Below, piece by piece: positions 28,566 to 36,384 of a DNA stretch of 64,000 nt; the stretch's first letter is position 1; every line of letters begins with the position of its first letter. This DNA is from Vibrio sp. B1FLJ16 (GTDB taxonomy: Bacteria > Pseudomonadota > Gammaproteobacteria > Enterobacterales > Vibrionaceae), in contig NZ_HG992750.1 in NCBI RefSeq assembly GCF_905175385.1, positions 1,612,001 through 1,676,000 of the forward strand. Reading direction: 5' to 3'. The notes under the pieces are model-generated. The model ran no database searches and was not told where the DNA came from. It saw nothing but the letters and a program-made list of their open reading frames with translations. The translations under genes and the position numbers were made by a program.

Positions 28566-28847
28566 CTATGATTCGCGACTAAACATGAGTGCATGACCAT
28601 GAACTAAGCTCTGAGCTACTTTGGCACGAGCACGCTTTACGATATTGCCAAATGTCTGCCTAGAGACTCCCATGCTAGCCGCTGCTTCTGCTTGACTGAG
28701 ATCTTCGAGATCGGCCAGGCGCAGAGCTTCGAGTTCCTCGGCCAACAGCTCAACTTTATCGAGTTGAGAAAGAGGCACGCCATTAGGTTTAAAACACTCG
28801 TATGGCGCGCTTCGGCAAATGTTGCGCTCTTTTTTTGGTCTTGCCAC
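28566..28847 (-). CDS. DUF134 (UPF0251) helix-turn-helix protein
   Basis: The 93-residue protein has a cysteine near the start (RNICRSAPYECFKP), then a sigma-70 region 4-like helix-turn-helix, DLSQAEAAASMGVSRQTFGN. These are the hallmarks of DUF134, found with NifX-like genes. It is a likely DNA-binding regulator. Its stop touches the NqrM-like stop (no bases between), so the genes are convergent and the cluster forms a compact unit. A HAIRPIN between them is not seen. Confidence 0.85.
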   Translation of the reverse strand: MARPKKERNICRSAPYECFKPNGVPLSQLDKVELLAEELEALRLADLEDLSQAEAAASMGVSRQTFGNIVKRARAKVAQSLVHGHALMFSRES

Positions 28848-28896
28848 TTTGTTTACACCTCTAGTCTTATCGTCTTTTCTAACCGAGTAGTATTGT

Positions 28897-29292
28897 ATGT
28901 CTATTTATATCCCCAAAAATCACCAACAATGTGCGGTTTGCTGCCAGCCTTTTTTCAACGATCATAGTGCCATCCACTTTGAGTTAACGGCTGACGGAGG
29001 TGTTGTGGGGCAAATTGTACCAACTAAAAAAGTGCAAGGCTATCAAGGTGTCATGCAGGGCGGTGTGATAGCTACATTGCACGACGCAGCAATGACTCAT
29101 TGCCTATTCGCTCGTGATGTTTGCGCTATGACAGCTCGACTTGATGTTCGCTATATCAAGCCAATCCCTCTCAATTCAGTAATTCAGCTTCAGGCTCATT
29201 GCTTGATGGAAAAGAGGGGTATGTATTTAATGCAGAGTCGCATTTTTATTGGTGGGGACTGTTACTCAGCTGCTGAAGCTAAATTTATCTAA
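28897..29292 (+). CDS. PaaI-type hotdog thioesterase
   Basis: The 131-residue protein contains a hotdog domain: GYQGVMQGGVIATLHDAAMTHCLF (the helix with the catalytic-type Asp), LDVRYIKPIPLNSVIQLQAHC and a final SAAEAKFI. Members cleave acyl-CoA or other thioesters. It is divergent from the DUF134 gene with a 49-base gap, and is the last chromosomal gene before the cassette array. The exact substrate is unknown. Confidence 0.8.
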   Translation: MSIYIPKNHQQCAVCCQPFFNDHSAIHFELTADGGVVGQIVPTKKVQGYQGVMQGGVIATLHDAAMTHCLFARDVCAMTARLDVRYIKPIPLNSVIQLQAHCLMEKRGMYLMQSRIFIGGDCYSAAEAKFI

Positions 29293-29438
29293 TACCCTCG
29301 ACATACTTGAGATGCTTGCAATCGCGTTGTGAGACAACACTGTACTAACCTCAATGTGACTGCTCAAATAGCATTCTGTGGAGTCCGATCCACTGTTGTC
29401 AGAGAGAACTATTGTTGACAAAAGAGGGAGTTCATGTA

Positions 29439-29558
29439 GCCCAATTAAGGTGGGAAGCGCGCTACTACAACACTCAATTTGAACGCCTTAATCACTAAGC
29501 CTAACTTAAACCCAAAATACCACGCGTGCTGAATCCCTCTTGAACTGTTTGTTATAAC
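29439..29558 (-). repeat. attC site 1 (left border, degenerate core)
   Basis: VCR-type site after the phosphotransferase cassette. Its right end is TTTGTTATAACG. The inner GGGATTCAGCACGCG motif is intact, but the left core reads GGGCTACAT on the minus strand instead of GGGCGTTA, so this terminal site is probably not active for insertion. Confidence 0.75.
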
Positions 29559-30328
29559 GTTTTTTCCACCGAAATCAACCAACTAGGTACATTTTCTCTA
29601 AACCAATTGAAGTACATAGAGGCTGATGATTTACCTCGAAATGTCAAGATATTAGTGACTTCGACAACCAACCAAACTTTCGCAAGAATCAAATGTCTTT
29701 GCAGTTTATCTTGGGACAACTTGGAAGAGTATTGGACGTATTTTTCTACTATTGACTCATAATCACGGCTTGTTCCTAAACCTCTAACCAAAGGAGCCAA
29801 ATCAATTGCAGGACTACCAAAACCAAACCGCTCCCAGTCAAACAAAACAAGTTCGCCATTACCTCTAGTACCCCAGTTCCCCTCATTGCTATCGCCCGAT
29901 ATTAGTCCTTTAAAGTCGAATAACTCGAATGATAAATGCTGAACAGTTCTTATAGAATCTTGGGTTACCTCAGGCAAGTTTAATCTACTCAATGCAAGGT
30001 CAGTAGAGCGTGAATCCCAAGCGTGGTTCTTTACTGGAAACTCTGGCTGGAACTTCGAATTATGAATGAATGCTAATTGCTCAAAAGTACTTTTATTAGC
30101 GTGTAGACCATCGAACGTAATACTATGGGGAATGTACTCGATAACTAAGTTATTGCCACTAATATTAAGTAGTTTGGGAGTATTTACACCATCTAATGCC
30201 GTAGCTGCAAACTGATAGAAATTAAGTTCAACATCAGATGCATCTCCTTTATAAATACAAGGCTCGCCCTCAAACTCCCCAATTGAAACATGAGCCGCCC
30301 CCATTTTGGATAAGTCCTGTTTTCCCAT
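29552..30328 (-). CDS. Cassette: aminoglycoside-phosphotransferase-fold protein
   Basis: The ATG at 30328 has CAGGGAAGC upstream; an earlier start lies within the neighbouring attC. The protein of about 258 residues has the catalytic-loop SGDSNEGNWG (D and N positions as in HGDxxxxN, with Ser replacing His) and FDWERFGFG as the DFG-like metal motif. Such enzymes phosphorylate small molecules such as aminoglycosides or choline. Whether it confers resistance cannot be judged. Its stop codon lies in attC 1. Confidence 0.75.
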   Translation of the reverse strand: MGKQDLSKMGAAHVSIGEFEGEPCIYKGDASDVELNFYQFAATALDGVNTPKLLNISGNNLVIEYIPHSITFDGLHANKSTFEQLAFIHNSKFQPEFPVKNHAWDSRSTDLALSRLNLPEVTQDSIRTVQHLSFELFDFKGLISGDSNEGNWGTRGNGELVLFDWERFGFGSPAIDLAPLVRGLGTSRDYESIVEKYVQYSSKLSQDKLQRHLILAKVWLVVEVTNILTFRGKSSASMYFNWFRENVPSWLISVEKTL

Positions 30329-30340
30329 ATGCTTCCCTGC

Positions 30341-30466
30341 GTTATAACGCCCGCTTAAGGGGTGAACAACGCAATACTGATGCCGCCGCACACCACCTTA
30401 ATCACAAAAATCAACGCATAGTAAAAATGCCACGCGTTGTGAATCCCTCTTGAACAATTGTTGTGT
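30341..30466 (-). repeat. attC site 2
   Basis: VCR-type site, from GTTATAACGCCCGCTTAAGG to TTGAACAATTGTTGTG. It belongs to the acetyltransferase cassette to its right. Confidence 0.9.
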
Positions 30467-30472
30467 TTTGGC

Positions 30473-31006
30473 TCAAATTTTACGACTTAACCCATAAATT
30501 GCGTGATCAACAATACGACCATTTAGGTTTTCCGAACGAGTGACAATACCCTCAAGCCTAAAACCCAAACGTTCACAAACATTGCGGCTTGGCTTATTTT
30601 CGACTGCCGCTGATATTTGAACTTTTTGCATGTTTAGCTCAGTGAACGCAATTTCAACTAACTTGGAAACTGATTTGCTTACAATACCATGACCTTGATA
30701 TTCAGAACTTAGCCAGTAGCCAATTTCCACTTTTTCGAGATCGTAATCAATGCTATTAAAACTAATATTGCCAACTAATTTCTCAGCGTAGAAAATAGCA
30801 CAAACAAGTGATTTCCCCTCAGCGTAATCATGCAGAGATCGTTTTATAAAGCTAAGAAAGAAATCTTCGCCATCTGCGTGTGGAGGCCAAGCCAACCAGT
30901 GACTTAAATATTTGCGCTCTCTTGTGACTATTTCGAGATACAAAGGGGCAAATTGGGGCTCTACCAAAGCAAGTTGCAACCCTTTTTCAACTTCCAGTGT
31001 AAACAT
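30473..31006 (-). CDS. Cassette: RimJ/RimL-type N-acetyltransferase
   Basis: The 177-residue protein is a full-length RimL-like GNAT: VEIGYWLSSEYQGHGIVSK (motif A), VQISAAVENKPSRNVCERLGF (motif B) and a C-terminal DHAIYGLSRK. Relatives acetylate the N-terminus of ribosomal protein L7/L12 or other targets. The TGA stop lies just outside attC 2, so the cassette is intact. Confidence 0.85.
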   Translation of the reverse strand: MFTLEVEKGLQLALVEPQFAPLYLEIVTRERKYLSHWLAWPPHADGEDFFLSFIKRSLHDYAEGKSLVCAIFYAEKLVGNISFNSIDYDLEKVEIGYWLSSEYQGHGIVSKSVSKLVEIAFTELNMQKVQISAAVENKPSRNVCERLGFRLEGIVTRSENLNGRIVDHAIYGLSRKI

Positions 31007-31042
31007 GATTTCCTCTTAAAAACACAACGCCCTATTAAGGTG

Positions 31043-32380
31043 ATGAGATGTTCTCCCCCTACCACTTCACATGACTGTAAGCCATGCTTGGAGTGTTCAG
31101 ATCCGAAGCAGAAGGAGAAGACCATGACTCAGCATAAAATCATCGGCATCGACTTAGCAAAAAATATTTTCTTTCTTTTTGAAATCAATCATAAAGGAAG
31201 AAACCTCAGTCGTAAAAAACTTCCACGAAGTAAACTACTTGACTACATCGCAGCGCAAACTCTCTGCATCATCGCGATGGAAGCTTGTTCTGGTGCGCAT
31301 TACTGGGCTCGTGAGTTCGAAAAGTTTGGCCACAAACTCCTCCTGTATCCGCCCCAGCATGTCAAAAATCAACGTCGTAAACAAAAGAATGACTATAACG
31401 ATGCTGAAGCGATTGCTGAGCTCGCTCTATACCAACGAAACTATACCGTTCCACACAAATCCATCGAACAACAAGACATTCAATCATTGATTCGAATGCG
31501 TAGATTATGCGTAACCGAGAGAACCCGATTGATTAATCAAGTTCGAGGCCTCCTTGCTGAATACGGCATTGTTATATCTAAAGGAAAAGCCTCCTTTAGA
31601 CAAACCATTCCTGAAATAATGGAAAATTCTGAAAACCTACTCTCGCCAACTTTGCGTGAGCTGCTAGCCCATCAATACGAGCGTTATTTATACATCGATG
31701 AACAGATTCAATGGTTTGACGAGAAACTCAACCAAACGGTGAAACAATTCGATAATGCCAAACGACTCATGTCGATCCCTGGTTTCGGGCCTCTGACTAG
31801 CCAAGCTGTCGCTGTATGGCTCGGCTCAGGCCAACAATTTAAGACTGGGCGAGATGCATCCGCTGCAATGGGGCTGGTTCCAAAACAAGATACCACGGGC
31901 GGCAATGTCACGCTTCTAGGGATAACTAAGCAGGGCAATACTTACATTCGCTCTTTACTCGTTCACGGCGCAAGGGCGGCTTTAAGGCGAGCCAAATTCA
32001 AATCCGATAAACTCAGTAAGTGGATGTTGGACATCCAAGAGCGGCGAGGAGCCAATCGTGCCGCTGTCGCCCTCGCCAATAAATTCATGCGGATTGCCTG
32101 GGCAGTCACAACCAAGAAAGAAGAGTACCAACCAGCATAAGACAACAACCATCACCACCCCTTTGCAAAGTACGTAGTGAGATGAATATCAGGATAAATC
32201 CTACACGTTGAAAACCTTGTGCTCACACTGACTTTTAAAGTCGATAAGGTGATTAGGACTTCGTGTTCGACTGCCTCATCTTGGCCAAGGCAATAGCCGC
32301 TAAAACAGGCCGTATATATGGTAGTTAACCTGCGCTTTTAATCACACTGCTCACTTGCAAAACTGGGGGAGACCATATAT
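31043..32380 (+). mobile_element. IS110-family (IS1111 group) element in an attC site
   Basis: An element of about 1.34 kb sits inside attC 3. It has subterminal inverted repeats ATGTTCTCCCCC (31048-31059) and, on the other strand, ATGGTCTCCCCC (32365-32376), with one mismatch; about five bases lie outside the left repeat and four outside the right. Inverted repeats set slightly inside the ends are typical of the IS1111 group, some members of which target attC sites. Exact ends are uncertain by a few bases because the target site sequence is not known. Confidence 0.85.
31124..32140 (+). CDS. IS110-family (IS1111 group) transposase
   Basis: The ATG at 31124 follows AAGGAGAAG and gives about 338 residues; a longer upstream frame is not used. 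The DEDD-type N-terminal catalytic residues are D10 (GIDLAKN), E53 (MEACSGAHYW) and D90/D93 (KNDYNDAEAI). The C-terminal transposase_20 part includes LMSIPGFGPLTSQAVA and ITKQGNTYIRSLLV. The frame is intact. It is transcribed against the cassettes. Confidence 0.93.
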   Translation: MTQHKIIGIDLAKNIFFLFEINHKGRNLSRKKLPRSKLLDYIAAQTLCIIAMEACSGAHYWAREFEKFGHKLLLYPPQHVKNQRRKQKNDYNDAEAIAELALYQRNYTVPHKSIEQQDIQSLIRMRRLCVTERTRLINQVRGLLAEYGIVISKGKASFRQTIPEIMENSENLLSPTLRELLAHQYERYLYIDEQIQWFDEKLNQTVKQFDNAKRLMSIPGFGPLTSQAVAVWLGSGQQFKTGRDASAAMGLVPKQDTTGGNVTLLGITKQGNTYIRSLLVHGARAALRRAKFKSDKLSKWMLDIQERRGANRAAVALANKFMRIAWAVTTKKEEYQPA

Positions 32381-32486
32381 GTGAAGCACGCAACCACGAC
32401 ACTCAATTTAACCACCGTAATCACCAAACTTAACCCAAACTAAAAATGCCAAGCGTGCTGAATCACTCTTAAATTGATTGTTAGCC

Positions 32487-33020
32487 CTATGCCCAAAGGT
32501 TGCGCGCCTCTACCGCTTCGATTTTGACACCGAAACTAGAAATACTAGATAACGTGGCATTGTGATGCTCTCGAATTTGAGCCCCACTGGCGTGCTCCTT
32601 ATCATGAGTTGTGTGAGCATCCGAAACCAAAGTTACGGGATAGCCTAAACCTGCAGCTCTGCGAATGGTAGTATCAACGCAAAACTCTGATGCGTAACCA
32701 CACACAATTAAGCTATCTACATCAAGTTCATTCAAAACACTTTGAAGATTAGTATTCAAGAACGAGTCTGGTGTTGTTTTGCGGACGAAATGGTCACCAG
32801 TTTGTGTAATTAAGCTGGACTGCAATGCCCAACCAGCACTTTCGTATTCAATAACAGATTTAGTTTGCTCGTGCTGGACAAAGATAACTGGGACAGACTT
32901 AGCACGCGCCAATTTCGTAACCTCATTAATTTTGGTGAGTACGATTTGTGATTCAAATGGTTGAGGTTCCGGGTCGAACAGAATCGACTGAACATCAATA
33001 ACTAATACTGCAGATTTCAT
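32487..33020 (-). CDS. Cassette: isochorismatase-family cysteine hydrolase
   Basis: The 177-residue protein has the family catalytic residues: an Asp in AVLVIDVQ, a Lys in RKTTPDSF, and the Cys of YASEFCVDTTIRRAAGLGY. The end of the frame, ISSFGVKIEA, is usual. Such enzymes hydrolyse amides (nicotinamidase-like) or isochorismate; the substrate is not deducible. The TAG stop lies just outside attC 3. Confidence 0.88.
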   Translation of the reverse strand: MKSAVLVIDVQSILFDPEPQPFESQIVLTKINEVTKLARAKSVPVIFVQHEQTKSVIEYESAGWALQSSLITQTGDHFVRKTTPDSFLNTNLQSVLNELDVDSLIVCGYASEFCVDTTIRRAAGLGYPVTLVSDAHTTHDKEHASGAQIREHHNATLSSISSFGVKIEAVEARNLWA

Positions 33021-33038
33021 TATTTTCCTCTGATAGGG

Positions 33039-33161
33039 CTAACGCCGCATTAAGTGGTGAACAACGCGACCACCCAACCTAAACCTTGCCACATTTAGCA
33101 CTGAAGCTGACCTTGACTGAAATCGCCAAGCGTTGAGAATCCGTCTTAAATGCTTTGTTAT
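33039..33161 (-). repeat. attC site 4
   Basis: VCR-type site, left core GCTAACGCCGCATTAAG, right end TGCTTTGTTATG. The stop codon of the HEPN-like cassette lies inside it. Confidence 0.85.
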
Positions 33162-33709
33162 GTAGCGGACTCACGTCCGTACAATACGTCATTTCTATGC
33201 TCCCAGAAGTCCCATAGATCACTCTTGGTTTTGACGATCAAAGATGTGATTTTCTCCATCGAATCTTCCGTGAATTGCGCATACTCTTGGTTCATGCCTT
33301 TCTTCGACATTTTGAGCTTTATATAAGTATAGCCCTCGACATCTGTAGCTTCCCAATTAGCATGCACGACCATATTTCTGAGACGACCACTCTCATTTAG
33401 ATTTGTAATGATTTGCTCGTAGCCGTCTAATTTACGATCAAGACCCACCTGAAAATCATCACAAAATCGCTTCAATAAATCTACTTTTGACGAATAATTA
33501 AGCTTATTCAACACTATTAAACCTGGTGCATCAGAACGATCTGTAAAGTGTTCGCACAAAACTGAATCGAGTTCTGATTCTAATGAATTGAAATACATAA
33601 CGATTAAACCAATGTAAGGTAATATCCGATCTAGATGTTCTTCGGATTTATCTTCGTCATCAATACAATGAGAAAGGTGTTGTTGAAACTCTACTAGCTT
33701 ATTTTTCAA
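33158..33709 (-). CDS. Cassette: HEPN-like protein
   Basis: This 183-residue helical protein of unknown family carries GRLRNMVVHANW (R111 to H116), the R-x4-6-H motif of HEPN RNase folds. HEPN proteins occur in toxin-antitoxin and phage-defence modules. Here no partner gene is adjacent within the cassette. The start is a TTG at 33709 behind AAGGATTAAG. Only the motif and the helical composition support this, so the assignment is tentative. Confidence 0.55.
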   Translation of the reverse strand: MKNKLVEFQQHLSHCIDDEDKSEEHLDRILPYIGLIVMYFNSLESELDSVLCEHFTDRSDAPGLIVLNKLNYSSKVDLLKRFCDDFQVGLDRKLDGYEQIITNLNESGRLRNMVVHANWEATDVEGYTYIKLKMSKKGMNQEYAQFTEDSMEKITSLIVKTKSDLWDFWEHRNDVLYGRESAT

Positions 33710-33737
33710 TCGCTTAATCCTTATTTCCGCTTAGCTA

Positions 33738-33862
33738 CATAACGCCGCGTTAAGTAGTGAGCAACGCCACCACAGAACCTAGACTATTGTGCCATAAACA
33801 CTTAAGCTAAACTTTGAACTGAAAACGCCATGCGTTGGGAATCTGCCTTAAACGCTTTGTTA
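33738..33862 (-). repeat. attC site 5
   Basis: VCR-type site, left core CATAACGCCGCGTTAAG, right end CGCTTTGTTATA. It belongs to the acetyltransferase cassette encoded just right of it. Confidence 0.85.
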
Positions 33863-33865
33863 TAT

Positions 33866-34327
33866 TTATTTTTCTCGAACCATTTGTGGGTATCCACTTT
33901 GGGCTACTTCATACACACGAAATCCAAACTTTTCATACAATTTTATCGCTGAGGTATTCTGAGGATGCACACCAAGCCTTAAACCCGAGACTGAGTTTTC
34001 AACCAAGTGTTGCATCAAAGAAGAAGCTACGCCTAAACCTCGATGTTCCGGATGCACAGCGATCGCAACTTCAGGGTAGTCAGCATATTTGTGAGTTTGG
34101 CTAGATTTGTGGCGTAATTGGATTAAACCCACCGGCTTGTCTTCAGATGAAAAAGCAAAGAAACCAAGGTCGCCATCCTTGCCCCAGTTCGCATAATACT
34201 CTTTGATATGAGGAATATCCAAAATATCAGGCTTGTGGTCTGGCTCATTATCAGGAGTCCAAAGCGCTATCAATAGAAACTCTTTCTGTAATTCTACATC
34301 CGATTCTTTAACTAATTGAAATCGCAT
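33866..34327 (-). CDS. Cassette: GNAT acetyltransferase
   Basis: The 153-residue protein has motif A (VAIAVHPEHRGLGVASSLMQ, with R-G-L-G) and motif B (LGVHPQNTSAIKLYEKFGF). AGGTAAGTT precedes the ATG. Its substrate is unknown. The stop is next to attC 5. Confidence 0.85.
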   Translation of the reverse strand: MRFQLVKESDVELQKEFLLIALWTPDNEPDHKPDILDIPHIKEYYANWGKDGDLGFFAFSSEDKPVGLIQLRHKSSQTHKYADYPEVAIAVHPEHRGLGVASSLMQHLVENSVSGLRLGVHPQNTSAIKLYEKFGFRVYEVAQSGYPQMVREK

Positions 34328-34341
34328 AACTTACCTATAAA

Positions 34342-34464
34342 TATAACGCCCAGTTAAGGGGTGAAGCACGCAATACCGATGTTACTGCATGGCACTTCAA
34401 CACCGAAATCAAACGCATATCAAAATGCCACGCGTGCTGAATCCCACTTGAACTGTTTGTTAGC
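34342..34464 (-). repeat. attC site 6
   Basis: VCR-type site, left core ATAACGCCCAGTTAAGG, right end CTGTTTGTTAGCAC. It ends the first ORF-less cassette. Confidence 0.85.
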
Positions 34465-34888
34465 ACGCTGCTCTTTAAGCCTTTGGCACACGCCAAGATA
34501 TTGAAATATAGCACGAAACTAATGAATTAAGACACTGAAACCAAACGGGCAGCTGCCAAACTCGAAACTAACTTTAAGCGAAAGTTGGCAAGAAGAAAAA
34601 CATGCTTAACTGCCCTTTTTCACCGCTTTCAAATTAGCAAAGAATACGGGCTTCGAACTCGAACAACAGCGACAAAGAAACGCTTGTTTTGCCGAAAATT
34701 TCTCAGCGCCAAAGAAACCACGCCAGAGAAATAGCCCGAAAGTTAGAAACCGTAAACGGTGAAATCCAAGCGAAAACTATACATCTAGTGCCACCGGAGC
34801 GAACGTGAAAGGCACATTTGATCAGGTGCAAAGCGAGGAAAAGAAACCAATAAAAACAGAAACTTTTAGCCTTTGATACCAACCTAGT
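34465..34888 (-). other. Cassette without a gene (copy A)
   Basis: About 420 bases between attC 6 and attC 7 have no start-to-stop frame of useful size on either strand. The half next to attC 7 (34613-34889) is nearly identical to 35161-35437 in the next cassette, while the other half is only moderately similar. The conserved half could encode an RNA or carry a promoter; nothing more can be said. Confidence 0.6.
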
Positions 34889-35012
34889 GCTAACGCCCAG
34901 TTAAGGGGTGAAGCACGCAATAACCAAGCCGCCGTATTGCACTTCAACACCGAAACCACCGCATACCAAAAATGCCACGCGTGCTGAATCCCACTTGAAC
35001 TGTTTGTTAGCA
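34889..35012 (-). repeat. attC site 7
   Basis: VCR-type site, left core GCTAACGCCCAGTTAAGG, right end CTGTTTGTTAGCAC. It ends the second ORF-less cassette. Confidence 0.85.
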
Positions 35013-35436
35013 CACTGCCCTTTTGGCTTTTGGTACACGCCAAGATATTGAAATATAGCACGAAATTTATGGAGTAAAACACCAAAGCCAAATGGACAAC
35101 GACTAAACTAGAACTCAGCCACAAAACGCAAGTTGGCTAGAAGAAAAACATGGTTAACAGCCCTTTTTCACCGCTTTCAAATTAGCAAAGAATACGGGCT
35201 TCAAGCTTGAACAACAGAAACAAAGAAACGCTTGTTTTGCCGAAAATTTCTCAGCGCCAAAGAAACCACGCCAGAGAAATAGCCCGAAAGTTAGAAACCG
35301 TAAACGGTGAAATCCAAGCGAAAACTATACATCTAGTGCCACCGGAGCGAACGTGAAAGGCACATTTGATCAGGTGCAAAGAGAGGAAAAGAAACCAATA
35401 AAAACAGAAACTTTTAACCTTTGATACCAACCTAGT
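35013..35436 (-). other. Cassette without a gene (copy B)
   Basis: About 424 bases between attC 7 and attC 8. The block 35161-35437 matches 34613-34889 over 277 bases with no gap and about seven mismatches counted by eye. A reading frame resembling DUF3265 runs through attC 7 from this cassette but has no sound start, so it is taken as a translation artefact of attC. Confidence 0.6.
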
Positions 35437-35560
35437 GCTAACGCTTTGCTAAGGGGTGAAGCACGCAATAAAGATGTTTCTGCATGGCGCCATAAACACC
35501 TAAACTCACCGCAAAGCGAAAATGCCACACGTGCTGAATCCCTCTTAAGCAACTTGTTAT
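35437..35560 (-). repeat. attC site 8
   Basis: VCR-type site, left core GCTAACGCTTTGCTAAGG, right end CAACTTGTTATGC. The stop codon of the next cassette gene lies inside it. Confidence 0.85.
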
Positions 35561-35883
35561 GCTCGTCTTTCCAGCAACTCTGTAATGCCCTTTTTGAGTT
35601 CATCCGACAGACGTTCGAACTGCTTTGCTGCAACCAAGTTTTCTTCACACATTAGCATAAGCTGAATAAACGCCTTATTACGAGAATGACCATCAAAGAT
35701 AAGCCTCATTTGCTTTTCAGATGTTTTGGAATACTGACACATGAAATGAAACCTTTCCCCTGCCAATTCTGACTCGTTAGTAATAGTTTCTATAACGTCA
35801 TTCAGCTGCCTAGTGCAATATAGCTCAATAGCTTCATTTTTAATCTCGCAAAAGACCTTCCAATCAGACTCTTTGATACTCAT
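35557..35883 (-). CDS. Cassette: hypothetical protein
   Basis: The ATG at 35883 has GGAGG six bases upstream, giving about 108 residues. The sequence is mostly helical (FCEIKNEAIELYCTRQLNDV, LVAAKQFERLSDELKKGIT), with no signal or motif that I recognise. Intact within its cassette. Confidence 0.7.
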   Translation of the reverse strand: MSIKESDWKVFCEIKNEAIELYCTRQLNDVIETITNESELAGERFHFMCQYSKTSEKQMRLIFDGHSRNKAFIQLMLMCEENLVAAKQFERLSDELKKGITELLERRA

Positions 35884-35918
35884 GCTAGCCTCCATAAAGT
35901 TCCATTTTTCAGCATAGA

Positions 35919-36045
35919 GCATAACGCCCAATTAAGGGGTGAACAACGCCTCCACCCAACCTAAAGCATTGTGCCATAAACACTAAATTTGAAGTAGAAA
36001 CAAAAATGCCAAGCGTTGTGAATCCCTCTTAAATTGCTTGTTATA
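35919..36045 (-). repeat. attC site 9
   Basis: VCR-type site, left core CATAACGCCCAATTAAGG, right end TTGCTTGTTATAAC. It overlaps the stop codon of the rightmost cassette. Confidence 0.9.
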
Positions 36046-36352
36046 ACCACATGTTCTCACGGACTTCATAGTGGCTAACATGACGATCTGGATTCAATTT
36101 GTACTTTTCATCCTCTGGATACAATTTGGCGACACTGATGTCTTCACCAGAAAATGCTTTGATACATTCAAGATCTTCCCAATAAGTCAACAACGTGATT
36201 TCAGCAATATCGCCTAAATCTCGATTTAAAATTTGAGCACCAAGGAAACCTTGTGTACTAGATGTATCTTTGATACCTGTCTCATACAGGTATGCAACAA
36301 ACCCTTCTTCATACTCTTTAGGGCAAGTAGCTTTCCATTCCCTTGCTATCAT
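36041..36352 (-). CDS. Cassette: antibiotic-biosynthesis-monooxygenase (ABM)-like protein
   Basis: This 103-residue protein (MIAREWKATCPKEYEEGF at the start, then TQGFLGAQIL and EITLLTYWEDLECIKAF) has the pattern of a dimeric alpha-beta barrel of the ABM type. Such proteins act as small monooxygenases or have unknown roles. It is the rightmost cassette and its ATG has a GGAG upstream. Confidence is from pattern only. Confidence 0.75.
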   Translation of the reverse strand: MIAREWKATCPKEYEEGFVAYLYETGIKDTSSTQGFLGAQILNRDLGDIAEITLLTYWEDLECIKAFSGEDISVAKLYPEDEKYKLNPDRHVSHYEVRENMWL

Positions 36353-36374
36353 AAATACTCCATTTTATGCCGTG

Positions 36375-36384
36375 GTTATAACGC
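36375..36384 (-). other. Core-type site at the right border of the array
   Basis: GTTATAACGC has the form of an integration core site (GTTRRRY-like). No attC body follows to the right; the chromosome resumes. It may be the remnant of an attI-like site or a secondary site where the first cassette entered. Confidence 0.5.

Larger units (their letters stand above)
31025..32486 (-). repeat. attC site 3, split by an insertion sequence
   Basis: The left part, AACGCCCTATTAAGGTG, is at 31026-31042, and the right part, GTGAAGCACGCAACC onward to TTGATTGTTAGCC, is at 32381-32486. Together they make a normal VCR-type site. The interruption is the IS110-family element. The site belongs to the isochorismatase-like cassette. 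Confidence 0.85.
29439..36384 (-). other. Gene cassette array without an integrase (CALIN)
   Basis: Nine gene cassettes lie head to tail, all read leftward, each ending in an attC site whose R'' end overlaps the stop codon, as in the Vibrio VCR. No integron integrase is present in the window on either side; the right border is a single core-like site and then chromosomal ABC-transporter genes. The array could be a CALIN or an array separated from its integrase by rearrangement. Confidence 0.85.

Noticed and set aside
30238..30453. Plus-strand frame over attC 2
   Set aside because: It is antisense to the cassette gene and attC and shows no coding signs.
30953..31123. N-terminal extension of the transposase frame
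   Set aside because: It begins in the neighbouring cassette and crosses the IS left end. The ATG at 31124 behind AAGGAGAAG is the natural start.
34822..35124. Frame of about 100 codons resembling DUF3265-type products
   Set aside because: It runs through attC 7; the similarity is to translated attC sequence, and no sound start exists. The same holds for 35370-35648.
29439..36047. CRISPR array
   Set aside because: The repeated units are about 125 bases, imperfect, palindromic and separated by genes. They are attC sites, not CRISPR repeats.
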